64,000 nucleotides of DNA from Sycobia sp. Sy_11 (taxonomy: Eukaryota; Arthropoda; Insecta; Hymenoptera; Epichrysomallidae), in NCBI GenBank assembly GCA_018907035.1, contig JACCIC010000122.1, positions 77,501 through 141,500 of the forward strand, given 5' to 3'. Position numbers and translations under genes: made by a program. The notes under the pieces were generated by a model. The model did no database searches and was not told where the DNA came from. It saw only the letters and a list, made by a program, of their open reading frames with translations. Below are positions 1 through 34,047 of this stretch, piece by piece; position 1 is the stretch's first letter, and every line of letters begins with the position of its first letter.

Positions 1-1837
1 ATTATCGTGTAAAATACACTTAAATAAAGTCTTTTCATAAATTAAAATTAGAGATACATTAAAGTCTGCTAGTAATACATACACATTCCATTGTGTCATT
101 GAAATAAAATTATTATTAGCATAAATTTATTCCGAGAACAGAAATTTAAATTTAATAAGTAACTGACGTGATAGAGCGAAGATTACAGGTTCTATTAAAT
201 ATTAAACTGCCAAATTATTAGAATTATATATGAAATTATTATATACAGTGTCGAGTGCGCCCTTCCAAAGTCTGAGTGCGCAAAAAATTTATATAAAAGC
301 TCTAGGCGTTTTCTTTTTAATATTATCGAGGAAGGGGGGCTTTTTTAATGAGTGCTGCAAAACTGTTCAAGTGCAATTTTCATATAGACTTTTGTTGAAT
401 AATAAATAACAGTAATAAACTTTGAGATAAAATATGGAATATTATAAATTTGTATATCAATCATTCATTACAGGATGATAAAGGCGCCCGTTGAAAACAA
501 AGAGTACATTTGTTTCTTATAACAAGAATACACGTTGAATATTAACTCGAGATATATAGTCGTAGCAACAATACAAATTCATATTTATTTAACTAATAAA
601 GAATTCACCAATAAAAACGATAGGATATAAAATTTAATGAAGCACAATAATTTTGCACAAACGTTGTATATCTATTGGTTTTATTATATGATTTCATCTC
701 GACCATTTATAATTTAAATAATATATCATTGAAATACAGGTACCTCGGCCAATAAAATAGCTGTAATTGTAGCTCCATACCGCAAATCACTATTTTCGTT
801 AGTCCATAAGTAGTCTTACAATATATTGCGCAAACTATTTATTTTGATTATACACTGCGTATGAAAAATTTCAAAAACTCTGAATAAATTTTTAAATTAA
901 ATTTTTACTTTTTCTACGTAAAATATTTATCTATTTCAGTAGTTTCGGTCAGTTAGATATCAGACCATCGAACAGTAAACATCGATCTGTATTTTTCGAA
1001 TATTATCTCAAAGTAACCAACTTCGATTGCTATTACCAGGCACTTAAGTATGCTTATAATTGCTGTTGCTTTTGCTTACTCTGGCGATACATATACGACA
1101 TCCAACACTTATGATTCTTTGTTAAATAACGTATGAACATTTCATTTTTTTGATTCGTACGTAGATTAACAGAATATGTAAACTTTTCTAGGTTTTTTAA
1201 TTATAATTGTTCACTTATAAGGCATTATATCCTTATCGTATGCTTAGCAATCGGAACTTTATAAATAAGTTAACATGAAGTTTAAATAATTATATATAGT
1301 TATTCACATATTTGGTTTTTGAGATGAAAGAGGAGAATGATAACCATATTTTGTACGAAAGCTTCTTTAAGTATAATATAATTTTTTGAAGTTTTGATAA
1401 GAAATTTGAAAAAAAAATTTCAACGTTCAGGCACATGAAAAAACTTACTAAAAATAATTTACGCTGAATATAAAAAATCGATTCATAAACATGACTGCTA
1501 TATGAGCTGTCGAAACCTCATCCTCTTTTGTGCCGAATTCTATATATAATTTAGATGTCCTATTATTTTTAAGAAGCCATTACATTCCAGTAATTAAGAT
1601 CTGACTTTTCGAGTGTACCAATGTATTCTCCTGTATATTTACGTTTCCTGCATATATATACACACAACTTCTACTTTATTAAAATTAATAAATAAAATCA
1701 TACAGTGAATAAAAATGTATACAATATCACTCGTACTCTCCATTTTCTGTCTACTGCTCTACAACATTATTTTCGAAAATATGTGTACTTTATAATATTA
1801 TACGCATACATCTATCCCCAGATATATATGTATGTAC

Positions 1838-1892
<55 letters not shown>

Positions 1893-1985
1893 AATATAAT
1901 AAACTTAGACTTTCATTTAAATATAATATCTCTTTCCCCTTGCCCCTTTTCGTTCTTCTTGGAAAAATTCGATCCCTTTACTCAG
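1..1985. other. AT-rich non-coding DNA, probably an intron of the host gene
   Basis: No open frame of coding character is visible here. The segment ends in a pyrimidine-rich tract and an AG at 1984-1985 that acts as acceptor for the first visible exon. That exon begins in mid-codon, so this stretch is best read as the 3' part of an intron whose upstream exon lies outside the window. Confidence 0.6.
1839..1889. repeat. (TA)n microsatellite
   Basis: About 25 uninterrupted TA units lie roughly 100 bp upstream of the exon at 1986. They also create spurious Tyr/Ile-repeat reading frames. Confidence 0.95.
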
Positions 1986-22837
<20,852 letters not shown>

Positions 22838-23678
22838 GAGTCTCAAAAAATTCTAAACAATCGCACTTTAGTTTCTTAAAAGTATTTTGGAATAACGTTT
22901 TGCATAACACAAAAATACAAGAAAAGAAGAAAAATCGATACCCACGGTGAGGCCACCATGACGGGATCGAATCATATTGTATATCCATATAAGTCACATA
23001 TTGTAGTTCTTATTAGCCAAAGACATTCTATAGAATCAGGAGGAATATGTATATTGTACGCCAGATATACATAAATATACGTACGTGTGTAATAGATTTT
23101 ATTTTTAACTTTCTCTGCGCTCATGAAGAATTGAAGTAATATAGCACTTTCGACATGTACAAAAGAAAACTAAAAGACAGGTAAATCGTTACTTGTTATT
23201 TATAATAATTATATGCGCAACTTAGAGATAATCGTTAGCTCGGATAAATAAACGATTTTGTATATGATTATAACAAAGTAACTTTTTGTTTACATCGTAT
23301 AAAAAGGAGACTTATTAAAGTATATAAACATATAAAAAATACAGATTATACTTATAGTATATATACATATATTTATTATAAACAGATTTTCCTAATTGTT
23401 ACACAAAAATGATGTGCATTATGGAAATGCCTAATATATGTAAATGCATAAAAAACCTTACATACAGAATTAAATGTATCTATAATATGAAGCAAAGAAA
23501 GCCGGTAAATTAAACATATCTTGAATTTTATAAAAACGTTGTGTGTGCGTGCGTGCGTGCATGTGAGTGCATGCGTGTGTGTGTGTATGTGTGTAAAATA
23601 AGCCGGTGTAGAAAATGCAAATTGGTATACAATATACGTGCTGGCGCAAGGACGAAATAATAATTCTTTAGACACAGG

Positions 23679-23681
<3 letters not shown>

Positions 23682-23736
<55 letters not shown>

Positions 23737-23738
23737 AT
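23682..23738. repeat. (AT)n(GT)n compound microsatellite
   Basis: About 18 AT units running directly into about 9 GT units. Confidence 0.9.
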
Positions 23739-24114
23739 TTTTTACATTATATCTCAATTTTTCAGCATTTAATTAATTGCGTATATGTACATACGGATGT
23801 GCAAAACTGAAAGTATATATAAACTAATCGGACACTAAACGGGAAAATGTATAAAAGGTATAGTGCCTTGTCGTGCTTTAACTCTATTTAGAAATGGTGT
23901 TTGAAAGAGGAAGTGCACCTTTATTTTTGATCTCTCGCGTAATTTGCTAAGTATATTGTGTGTGTATGTGTGTGTGTGCGCGCGTGTGTGTGATTTTAAT
24001 GCCCGTTTCACGATAGGAACGGTACATTACACACATAATATATTATTAGGTGTATTTCAAGAAGCTCAGTAAAGAAAGAACTTTAAATATATGCATACAA
24101 AGTAATTTGCGATG

Positions 24115-24156
<42 letters not shown>

Positions 24157-25563
24157 TATATTTATATATAGATACACATCGAAAAAAAAGCTCTTGATAA
24201 CATATTTTGCATCGATGAGAAATCAAATGTTAAACCACTCTTCTTTTCTATAAATAATAATCAAAGTTTTTAATATATAAAAAGCAAAAAGAAAAGAAAC
24301 CTACGATTCAACACCGATATAGCTTACCGCACGAGTGCCTTAAAAAAGTACACCTAACAGTATTCATTCGAGCGAGTTATATATACAGATATACATAAAA
24401 ATACATAAAGTGAAAAATATTTTCAACGGATGATGAAAAGCATGGCGAGAGATAATTATACATATATAGATAATATATAAATTTTACATTTGACTCGACT
24501 TGAAAAATTTTCGTGATCTGCACGGCCAATATATGATAATGAAAAAAAAAAAACGAAATAGCCTCGCTCTAAACTATAAAGGAGAAAAGAAATTGTGTAA
24601 ATTATAAATACAGATTGAGAGGCATGTTCTTTTTTTTAATAAATCGAATATATACACATGTATACCCTAGGTTTCGGATGCACTCGGAACATGAGGGGAT
24701 ACTGCGTATACTATAATGCGAAAGGTGTAGAAAAATCGTTGTGTGTTCTATGTGCCTAATATTTGAAGAGTTTTCATATGCTTAAAATATTTATATATAT
24801 ACACTTAGTTATATATACATATTTCAACAAATATACTTGTGTAAACATTGTACATCACATGTAAAAGCAACGATGCATCATATTATGAACAACAGTCTGA
24901 GAGAGTAGAAAAAAGTATAATAATGATAATACTGTAAAAGTTACCTTGTACAAATTCGCTTAATTACTCTTGTTAAAAAAAAGAAAGTCGCATGAGTGGT
25001 GTATATTAATTGTGCCCTTCGCTATATATTTTGGTATTAATGTGAAGCACAATCGAATTATAGACAAGAAATGGGGTTTTAAGTAAAAGCTCGTATATAG
25101 GCAAAAAACTTATATGTGAGCGAAAGGTAAAATATATAATAAAAGATGAAAAAATCAATATAAAACACGACTTCCTTACGAGAAGGAAGTCATATCTTTA
25201 TTAGCTTAAGTGCGAAAACGACCTTGACTTCCAATATTGTAGATAATGAATTTTAAATGCAAGACTATATATAATTTATTGGTTTTAAGATTGAGTATAT
25301 ATAGTAGAGTGTACGATTGCTTGCGTGTGCATATATAGTGGAAATTGAGAAAAAAAGTTGAATAGGCAGCATCGCGATGAATGGTAACATTATCTTTTCA
25401 ACGCAAATTTGGTTGTTGCGTTTGTGTGATTTGTAGTGCTGGTTACACTACTTTAGAAATGTATTATTAGTTTAGAAGAATAAAAAGCAAGTCTTTCTTA
25501 CTTTACTGATTATGAAATATTTAATTTTGTTTCCGCCAAATAAAAAAATTATCGATTCAATCT

Positions 25564-25566
<3 letters not shown>

Positions 25567-25622
<56 letters not shown>
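25567..25622. repeat. (AT)n microsatellite
   Basis: About 28 AT units in intergenic DNA. Confidence 0.95.
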
Positions 25623-25626
<4 letters not shown>

Positions 25627-26029
25627 CGATTTTATACTTTTCGAGAAATTCGGTGATGACAATTTTGAAACACTCGCCTAAAATTTATTAAAAGAGAGCG
25701 TATCGAAATTTTGATTATTTCATTCATTATCAACCTTCGATGTAAGGCTTTATATAAGTTTAAGTATTAAATAATAAATCGTTGCATTTAAAAGAGTCGC
25801 TTGGAAATATGATGTCAAAATTAACTATATAACGAAAGTTTTGCAGTCCTTTAAAAATCAGTATTTCCAGCTCGTATAAATAAATGTAAATGTTTCAACG
25901 ACTTAATCCTGTACAAATTGAGTTATGATTAAACATTATATAGGGACCATTAAAAATGTTACCATTTATTGCTGCTACTTTCACCAAGGCAATGAAAAAA
26001 AAATCATAGCTTTGAAATATCCAATTAAG

Positions 26030-26031
<2 letters not shown>

Positions 26032-26096
<65 letters not shown>
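26032..26096. repeat. (TA)n microsatellite
   Basis: About 32 TA units, among the longest in the window. Confidence 0.95.
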
Positions 26097-26098
<2 letters not shown>

Positions 26099-29029
26099 TA
26101 AAAAATGCTGCATGAGAGAAAGAAAATAATGAATAGAAGATTTTAATTATTCTGGAAAATATGGGATCAATAGGTTTAACTATGGCACTATTTTCATTTT
26201 TAGTTAAAACGAAAAAAGTCTACGTGTTACCTAAAGTTTGTTAAGTTTTTCCTTTTTGTTATTAAACTCTGTATTAGATTTTAATTTAGTCTGTATGTTG
26301 AAGCATTATGAGTCAGATATTATGGTTGTTAAATATATGAGGAATTGAAAATTGAAAAGACGTCTGAAATATTTCTATAAACGAGCTTTTCAATTTACTT
26401 GACTGCTACAAAGGCATATTTAATATATATAATATTTCATTATGATGACGCATAAAAGAAAAACAATATATCTTCATGAAAATTGTAATATAAATTTCTT
26501 CGTTATATATTCGAACTATATTTTATTTTTGGAGATATATGTGAGTCTAAAAATTTAGAATTAAAGGAGATCTATAGTCAAATTTTTTCCAAAGTATTAA
26601 AAAATGAGTGAAATAAAACATTTTTTATTTTAATTGAAAGATTTTTTTAAGATTTAAATTTGTATGTAGAAAAATGACAGAGATAGAAAAATGATAAAGA
26701 AATATACAAAAACTTGTTAAATTTATATAATAATTTAAATTATTTTTGACTTATAGATCTCTTTTTATTTATTTAATCACGATTTAACCTATTTAGTATG
26801 ATTTGTGAATTATGTTTGTATTGTTAATGTATTTTCTTTTTAGTTAAACATTTTATCCCTATAATAGATTTATCATATTTTACTATTTTTTAAGAAACGA
26901 ACATTATTGTAAATGCGAAATCACGTAAAATATACCTCCCATCCCCCATTACGTACGAAAAACCCAAATGTATAATAAGCATATCGCTCAGGCACTTAAT
27001 TTTTTTATGTGCGCGCCAAAAGACGAAAGATCTACATTTTGTTCTAAGTCATTATAAAAACGAAGGGATTGAGTTGCTATTTCACATCAAACACTATATG
27101 GTTATTCATCAAACTGTGATTTGCTCTTAGCCAAGTGTTGAACGAGAAATTAAACCGGCGATGATGCGTAAACTATATAGTTCTTCTTTTTTGTTATTGT
27201 TTGAAAATTTTCGTATAACTTATATATTATTGAATTATTATGAAAAAAATTTAAGTTTTTTGAAAAATGCGTGAGGTATTTATAATGAAAAACGGACTAT
27301 GGCCGAGACTGATTGCGAACTATTATTGTAATTATATGTGTACTTATTTGAGCTTATTTGGAAAATATTCTCAAATACATTATTCGGCTTATAAAAAGAG
27401 ATTGGATCAATTTTTAACTAAAAAAAATTTTTTTAAATGAAATTGATGAATTAAAAAAAATTTTCAGAGCCTGAAGTCCTTTCGTAAAGCCTATTTTTAA
27501 TGGAATCAAACTGTAGAAGAAAAACATTTAACTTTCAGCTGCAAAATGCTCTGGTGGAAATATTAGAACTGGGAGAGAAAAATATCGGTCTTGTTAGCAA
27601 AATTTGACGAACAAAATATTTGCCAGTTGATTAAATAATACTTTTTATAATAATGTTTGGAATCTATATATTATTCTAAAATTAAAAAAGCCTTCATTTC
27701 TACACAATTGTGCTTAATTAGAAAATATCTCTATACTAAAATATTTCCATTGACTAAAAAATTTTTTAAGACTCATTTTTTACATTCCCATTATAATATC
27801 ATCGTACTTGATAATTTTTTGATAAATTTTTTCCATTATGCAACGCGCAGACTTTTTAAAGATAAATTTATAAATAGGATTATCTTTCACAATGTTAGTC
27901 AAAACGAAAAGAAACTTGTATAATTGTACATTTTGCGCGTATCATGTTTGGGAGTATTTTGTAATTTAAAGAATGTCGGTATCCGATATTAAGCGAATGT
28001 TTCTTTTTATCCCTGAGCTATGTAATAATTGTGTCGTTAAGTTTTAAACATAGTTTCAGTTTTTCAATGCACACGTGGGAAGGTAGACGCACTTGAAACA
28101 TACTCGTCACCTGACTTCTAGTTTTTTTTTTTTTTTTTTTTTTTAATGCGAAGCGTGTGATGATTTCCTCTATTTTATTTTTGTCTTTCGATGATGTTCA
28201 TCGAATAAAGCGTTTTGTGCGTGTGATGAAAAAGACTTGTAACTGTTAATGTCAGCTTGTCGCACTATTAAACAGAATATTAAATAAAAAATACTAAAAT
28301 TTATCTCATTATTTATATAACCCCATACTATTCTAAACTGTTTTATACTTACGATACAGAATTCAATAAACAAAAATAAATTCATAGAGAGTAAGAGAGA
28401 ATTCTTATACTTGTATAGTAAAAGTAAATATAGCTTACAATATGTATGGTTTTCATTAAATTTATAATAATATTTATTTTTAAGGTAATTTGAGCGTAAC
28501 TGCCGAATGAAAACGATATTATAAAAATAAACGTTCTTGTTTTTTTTTATATTTAATGTAAGAATATATAATTCAATAACCTTTTTAGTAATTTCCAGTT
28601 TCATTTAATTTTTTAATGTCTTTTCAATATTTTATATTTTATAATCTATATATTTTATAAGTCAGATTTAACCTTAAATTATGAAAATGCTCCCTTCCCT
28701 AACAGGAATAATATAAATATCTATTTTAACTAATCGGAATGGTGTATCATGAAAAGTATTAATCAAAAATTTAAGAGTGCTGTATACCTCTGGCGGAAGT
28801 TAAAATCGATTGCAGCGCCTGATTTTTAATATATTGTGGAATTTTTTTGGAGATTCAAATGTACGAAAAAGCCTATTGTATTTTATCGGCTTTTCCAGTG
28901 TCATTATGGCCGTAGTAGCCGAACTTATATGTAAATTATAAATGATCCATAAAAAAATTTTATTTTATATTATTTGTGCGTATACCAAGTAGTGTTAGAA
29001 CTAGCCGCGAGTGATCATTTTGTCCGAAG

Positions 29030-29965
29030 AAATTCATATAAATACAGTCAGTCCAGTAAGATCGTTGTCAACTTTACTGACAGCTAATGAAAGATTTCAC
29101 TTTAATTCCTTCGCGAGCCGATAGAGGCAAGCTTTGTATTCGATACATTGTCAACAAAGATTCAGGTGTCGTTGATCTTTTGAAAGAGAATCACGTTAAA
29201 CACTATGAGTGCTAAGTATGCGTCGCGCTACGCTGTATTCCTTTGCATCCACTCTAAAGGTCCCGAATGTCGAAGGCATTTGAACGTGGCTTTTTCGCGA
29301 AATCTTGCTTTAACACTGTGGCAAGAACAAGCAAAATTAATGACAACAGGTTTAGATATATTCTACGAAACAATCCGAATCCATCTTCGTACTCATGGCC
29401 TGAAATGGCGCAACATAATGAAGAAGCTTTGAAAAACATGTGACAAAGCGACTCTCTTGAGCTCATGAGAATATTGATAGAGATTTTGAAAATGTCATTT
29501 TTACTGATGAATGTTCTATATCTCATGCGAGCTTGGTCAACTTCTACCAATAGGCTTCTTCAGTGGACCGTGAAACATGGAATAAAGGTGCATCTTTGGA
29601 GCTGCTTCTCAAAGCAGAGGTTCGATACTTTGCACCATTTTATTGACAACCTAAATGCCGAAATAATGATAAAAATCTTTAAAAAGGCTTTACTGCCATC
29701 TTCCAAACAATGGTTCATCAGAAAAAATGAAGATTGAATTCTACAGGAGGACAATGATCCTAAACGCCGCAGCAAGCTCTGTACTGAGTGGAAGACTCAA
29801 TCTGGCATCGTTACATTGAATTGGCCGTCGCAGTCGTTCGATGCAAACTCTATTGAAAATGTGTGGACATATATTAAATAGAAGTTTCGTGGAAGGCACA
29901 CACACGAAATTTAACGTAGTTGTCTTAACAAATTCGTCGGATCTGGAAATCGTTGCCATTAGAAT
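29030..29965 (+). pseudogene. Tc1-like (DD34E) transposase remnant
   Basis: Fragments in different frames spell a Tc1-family transposase. They are a helix-turn-helix-side segment (ETIRIHLRTHGLKWRN near 29365-29415), the first catalytic region (ENVIFTDECS near 29490-29520), the second (LQEDNDPKRRSKLC near 29740-29780), and the third (WPSQSFDANSIENVW near 29823-29865). The E in IEN is the third acidic residue of a DDE triad. Stops and frameshifts separate the pieces, so no active enzyme is made. The left terminal repeat is not resolved. A mariner fragment follows directly. Confidence 0.75.
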
Positions 29966-30132
29966 ACGCCGTCAGATTATGCCGACGGGTGCCGCGATTA
30001 CTCACAGTAGACAACAAGCGGAAGCGGCTGTTAACTTCGAAGCAGTGTTTGGAACAATTTAAGCGAGATCCGAAGGACTTTTTGCGCCGAGTTGTCACCG
30101 TTGATTAAACTTGGATTCATCATTAGTAGATA
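29966..30132 (+). pseudogene. Mariner transposase fragment
   Basis: One frame reads CRRVPRLLTVDNKRKRLL and continues to KRDPKDFLRRVVTVD, then a stop and TWIHH. This is the first catalytic region of a mariner (DD34D) transposase. It lacks the second and third catalytic aspartates. It starts where the Tc1-like remnant ends, so the two form a nested or adjoining pair of dead elements next to the Polinton left end. Confidence 0.75.
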
Positions 30133-30625
30133 GGCTATGGGCATTCTAGCACATGGGCATTCTGGCACACACTCCCTCCTGAAATCGGTGCTTTGACCCT
30201 GTGGGCATTCAAGCACACATCCGCCTCCCTCCTTGAAAACTGTGCTGAGCCCCCCTGCATATTGTAATGTATAGAGAATGAGGTCGCCTCCCAAAACGAT
30301 GCCGCTCTCGCTATATTAGATAATGAGAGAGAGAGAGAAACGGGGAACGACTCGTTTCATCATTTTTCATACATTAAAATTTAATATACGTGTGAGAAAA
30401 GGCGAACACCGTTGATGGTAGAGGAGGGCAGAGCATGACATACTTTACACGCGAGTATACTTTGAGTTCTCTACTAGAGGGGGGTGGGGGGCATGTCACA
30501 CTTGACAGGTGAGTAGACTTGAGGTGTAGTAGAATACCTTTATGTGCCGTGATGCCTATAGCAAAGTCAACTACTTTTTTATTTTTTTATTTTTTTTCCT
30601 TTTTCTTCTTTGAATTAAGCAATAT
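30133..30625. other. Non-coding flank of the Polinton (possible left terminal region)
   Basis: Two related roughly 50-bp units beginning GGGCATTC and containing GCACACA and CTCCCTCCT lie at about 30155-30250. A short (GA)n tract lies near 30325. No gene is seen. A Polinton terminal inverted repeat would be expected here, but no matching copy was found at the right end by eye. Confidence 0.45.
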
Positions 30626-31775
30626 TTAAATAACCTTTGTTACATCTCCACTGATGGGATTATACTGAACTATGCGATCGTGCAAGATCAAGCAATAAGC
30701 TGTAGTATTGGCTGGAAAGTTCTCTTTAGAGAACTTATTTAATTATCGAGAAACTGTTTCTTTGAAAGCAGTGGTTGAGGATCCCTTGTATAGTATGTTT
30801 TTTTGGAAATTTGCATACATATCATACAGTATTGCATATTGATTATTAGATATGTCAAGGTTAAAATTATTATATGGATAATATTGAGAATTCAAAAAAA
30901 GTCTCACGTTAGTAATATTGCAATGATCAAAACGACTGGCGTTTGCGGATGCTTCATATTTTTTCTTTGTCTGTAAGCCGAGAATCACATAACGTGGTTT
31001 CTCCAATTGATTGGAAGTTTTCACTGTCCACACATGCTTATTGGCGCTTGGCAGAACAGGATATTCAAATAGTTCCCATGAACGATAACACATTGGGATG
31101 GGATTATCTTTGCCAATGAAATTTAAAAGTTGGATTTTTTGTTTATCAGAAGCAATGCCATAAGGCATTAACCATTCTATCTTTGTTATTTTTATGTTAC
31201 ATGCTTCATATATAGTATTATTACCAACTATACTACCTTCCTGGATTATGGCGTTCAGGTCAGATCTTGATCTCAGCAGAATGAGTTCATGTTTCATATT
31301 AATTACAATTTTTCTGTAATCTTCTGCGAAGCCCAAAATCATACTTAAAGGAATAGAAACGACAAAGTTTCCATGCTTATCTTTCAATGTTCTCGTTGAT
31401 TCTTCAATGCCAATCCAGCCTGCATTTTCAAGCATGAGCGTCTCGTTGGTATTGAATGAAGCCCATCCTTTCATGACACTACTCAATCCAACATTTTTAC
31501 TTTTGTGTATCTCAACGCCATTAATTTGGTAGCGAATTTCATCAAAAAGATGACAAATACCATTGTTGACGAATCTAGATTTAGTTGGTGCATTTCCAGC
31601 AGTGTTTTGTAATTTTCCATAGATATGGATAGAACTACGTGATGGTAGAAGACACAGATCTTGGTGTTGGATGTAAATGCGAATTTCATCATTATGATCA
31701 AAGTTTAGTGATGTGTATGGTTGATGTGCGTGAATTTCATAATGAGCAATTGACTCATCGAATGCTACACCTGAT
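30626..31775 (-). pseudogene. Polinton/adintovirus major capsid protein (double jelly-roll), broken
   Basis: The long middle part (31772-30743) is open and shows the double-jelly-roll capsid signature: NDEIRIYIQHQDL near the start, FDEIRYQINGVEI, and NVRLFLNSQYYPYNNFNLDI near the end. It stops at 30743. The recognisable C-terminus (ENFPANTTAYCLILHDRIV, stop at 30626) follows only about 20 bases later, so roughly the last part of the second jelly-roll is deleted. At the N-terminal side an in-frame TAA lies just before SGVAFDES (about 31775). An ATG-started frame from 31931 is out of phase. The protein would form the virion shell; this copy is dead. Confidence 0.8.
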
Positions 31776-31931
31776 TAAATTTTTAGTATTTCGTCCATTT
31801 TTCAGAAAGCAGCAGAAAATTATACAGCTAATTTTTTTCCACGAACTTTTAGACCTAAACTTTGTAGGAACTGAATGTTCTTCAATGTTAACGGTTTCAA
31901 ACTCTTCAATCGACTGATTGTCGATTGTCAT

Positions 31932-33301
31932 GATGGAGTACTTATATGTGTGCTAGAATTGTAATATACTACTGCTGGGAGGTTTAAAAACAATAACAAT
32001 TTAAAAACTGTGTTGAACTAATTGAATTGATTTTTAATATATATAATGAAAGTAAAATACAAATAGTAATCACCTTAGCGTACAGACGAGATACGAATAA
32101 TGCCTTCTGCGTTCAAACAGCGCCCTTTATAGACTCTCTTCTTATTGCGGGTCAAATTTTGGGCGATAAGCCCCATTCGTCGATCGCAGCCTAAACACTT
32201 CGCGCAGCCGGACGGTCGGAGAACCCGAGGTGGTAATCTGACATCGTCCAAACCTCTTTCGTAAAATCTCAAGATTTTCCTCCGACTAATATTTGATTAC
32301 CTTAGTTGTAAATCATATAAAAGTCAGTTTTCAGGAAAATCTTCGATTTTACCCGTCATGGTACGGATCAATTGCTTTTATGGAAGCATAACCAGTCAAA
32401 CCTCTTTCGTAAAATCTCAAGATTTTCCTCCGACTAATATTTGATCACCTTAGTTGTAAATCATATAGAAGTCAGTTTTCAGAAAAATCTTCGGTTTTAC
32501 CCGTCATGGTACGGATCAAGTGTATACCTTAGTTGTATACAGTTTGTGGCCTTTAACGAAGGTTTGCTCGCGATCCTGACTTCCATAATTAATTAATTTC
32601 AATTCAAACCCAATTAAATTAATTCATTGAGTCCAATTCAAAATTTCAAATTATAACTTATAAAATAAGATTTCAAATCGCCAACCGATGATTTCGTTAA
32701 GCATTATTCAATATCTCGTATGTACTTACATATCATTTATAAACAGTTTTTATAATTCGTGCGGCGCCGTTTTGTCCGAGGAGATTGCATAACATTTCTT
32801 ACTCATATATTCTCCCGCAAATATAATATTAATCAATCTTTTATTTACATTACTTCCCATCTTAAAAGTAAACATTTCTCGCAATATAATTTATAACTAT
32901 ATTTAGTTACAAAAGAAATACTAAACCTATGTATATATATAATGGCAACGCGATATTATAAAAATTTCTTAAAGCTATTACGCATTATTTTAATATGTAT
33001 CAGATTAAATAATTCCAAAAATCAAATCATAAATTAATTTTATCTTTACACTTCTACTTTCTTAAACTATAAACATATAACATAAACTATAAATTGACTA
33101 TCGGCTATAAAGAAAACATCTTATTTTAAATTTGAATTCAAACAATATTAAAACATTTCACGTAGAACTAATTATAATAATAGCTAGAATGGAATCGATT
33201 AATAAAACTTTATTCTAGAAATTATAAACGCTAAACGCTTAAAACTAATTTTTACATCTAGTTTCGATTCTGTTCGTAACAAGAATTATAAACAATCCCC
33301 A
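31932..33301. other. Gene-free insert between capsid and penton genes, with a direct repeat
   Basis: About 1.37 kb without a convincing gene separate two genes that normally sit close together. The segment holds a duplicated 121-bp unit (32251-32371 and 32399-32519) and a relatively GC-rich patch at 32080-32240. It may be an inserted non-autonomous element; none was recognised. Confidence 0.5.
32251..32519. repeat. Two direct copies of a ~121-bp unit (period 148 bp)
   Basis: Positions 32251-32371 and 32399-32519 are identical apart from about four substitutions. They start AACCTCTTTCG and end GGTACGGATCAA. A partial third echo (TACCTTAGTTGTA) follows at 32525. Confidence 0.85.
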
Positions 33302-33997
33302 TTATATAGATTTGATATGAAGTCTAACAGTGATTTCCTCTTCTCGAAAATTAACTAGATTTATCAGTTTTTTTATCTGATCGACAATTCGAACTTGTAT
33401 ATTATCTATGCACTGAACACTAAGTGATAGATATATGACATGTGATGGAATTTCTATGATTTTATATCCTGGAAGAACACTGGGAAAGAATTCATGAATA
33501 GTATGAACTTTTTGGTTGTTAATGAAAGCTCCTGCAGTAATGTTACACTCGACTCTGAGTGCGTTGATTTTCAATATTTTCACTAGTAAATCAGAACGGT
33601 GTTCTATATTTTCTTTGAGATTACGAGGAGTAAAAGCCAACACTCGACCGATTGATTTTTCAGGTCTAAGGTCTAACGAAATACTGCACTTAATTTCACT
33701 TTTAAATGTATTATTATTAGCTTTCAAGGAAAATTTAATTCCTTTTGATTTGAATGTATTAGATAAAAATTGATTTATATCATCAATCTCGTAACTACCA
33801 ATGGGGATAGTAATAATTTCTCCTTTTAAATGAAGTTGATTATTTGTATTGTCAATATTTGGAATTGAATTAAAGGTTAAAAGTTCGACTAAACCTAAAA
33901 CATAATTTTTATGCTTTGGTAGTTCCATGGATGGAAAGTATTGGGCTTCTAAGACAGAAGATTTTCCTGAAAGAGTCAAAGTGAAACTATCTTCCAT
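33302..33997 (-). CDS. Polinton/adintovirus penton-like minor capsid protein
   Basis: An intact 231-codon ATG-started frame. The sequence resembles the minor capsid (penton, single jelly-roll) protein of Polintons and adintoviruses. It begins with SFTLTLSGKSSVLEAQYFPS, then NYVLGLVELLTFNSIPNID and a glycine-containing turn (IITIPIGSYEIDDI). It would occupy virion vertices. It lies directly downstream of the protease gene, and its TATA box overlaps the protease stop codon (34038-34047). It has no internal stop although its neighbours are broken. The assignment rests on recognised family pattern, not on a search. Confidence 0.75.
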   Translation of the reverse strand: MEDSFTLTLSGKSSVLEAQYFPSMELPKHKNYVLGLVELLTFNSIPNIDNTNNQLHLKGEIITIPIGSYEIDDINQFLSNTFKSKGIKFSLKANNNTFKSEIKCSISLDLRPEKSIGRVLAFTPRNLKENIEHRSDLLVKILKINALRVECNITAGAFINNQKVHTIHEFFPSVLPGYKIIEIPSHVIYLSLSVQCIDNIQVRIVDQIKKLINLVNFREEEITVRLHIKSI

Positions 33998-34013
33998 GAC
34001 TGATTGAGCGAAA

Positions 34014-34047
34014 ATGATCCAATTTTATCTGTCAAATCCTTTTTATA
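34014..34047 (-). promoter_or_regulatory. TATA box and initiator of the penton-like gene
   Basis: On the minus strand TATAAAAAGG starts at 34047 and TCATTT lies about 30 bases downstream, matching arthropod TATA-initiator spacing. The ATG at 33997 follows about 17 bases later. The TAA stop of the upstream protease (34045-34043) is inside the TATA box. Confidence 0.6.

Larger units (their letters stand above)
22838..29029. other. 3' UTR / intergenic AT-rich DNA
   Basis: No supported gene. The first part is presumably the 3' UTR of the host gene. Several AATAAA hexamers occur, for example near 24640 and 25480, but none can be chosen as the cleavage signal from sequence alone. The stretch contains (TA)n tracts at 23682-23718, 24117-24152, 25567-25622 and 26032-26096, GT-rich tracts near 23540-23595 and 23940-23990, and a 9-bp perfect hairpin at 25169-25191. 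Short open frames here are AT-rich and show no coding character. Confidence 0.7.

Noticed and set aside
23376..28604. Several 60-145 codon frames in intergenic DNA
   Set aside because: Extreme AT-driven composition, no motifs, no splice context.
32075..32272. 65-codon minus-strand frame with four cysteines
   Set aside because: It overlaps the direct-repeat insert and shows no recognised domain; GC-rich chance frame is more likely.
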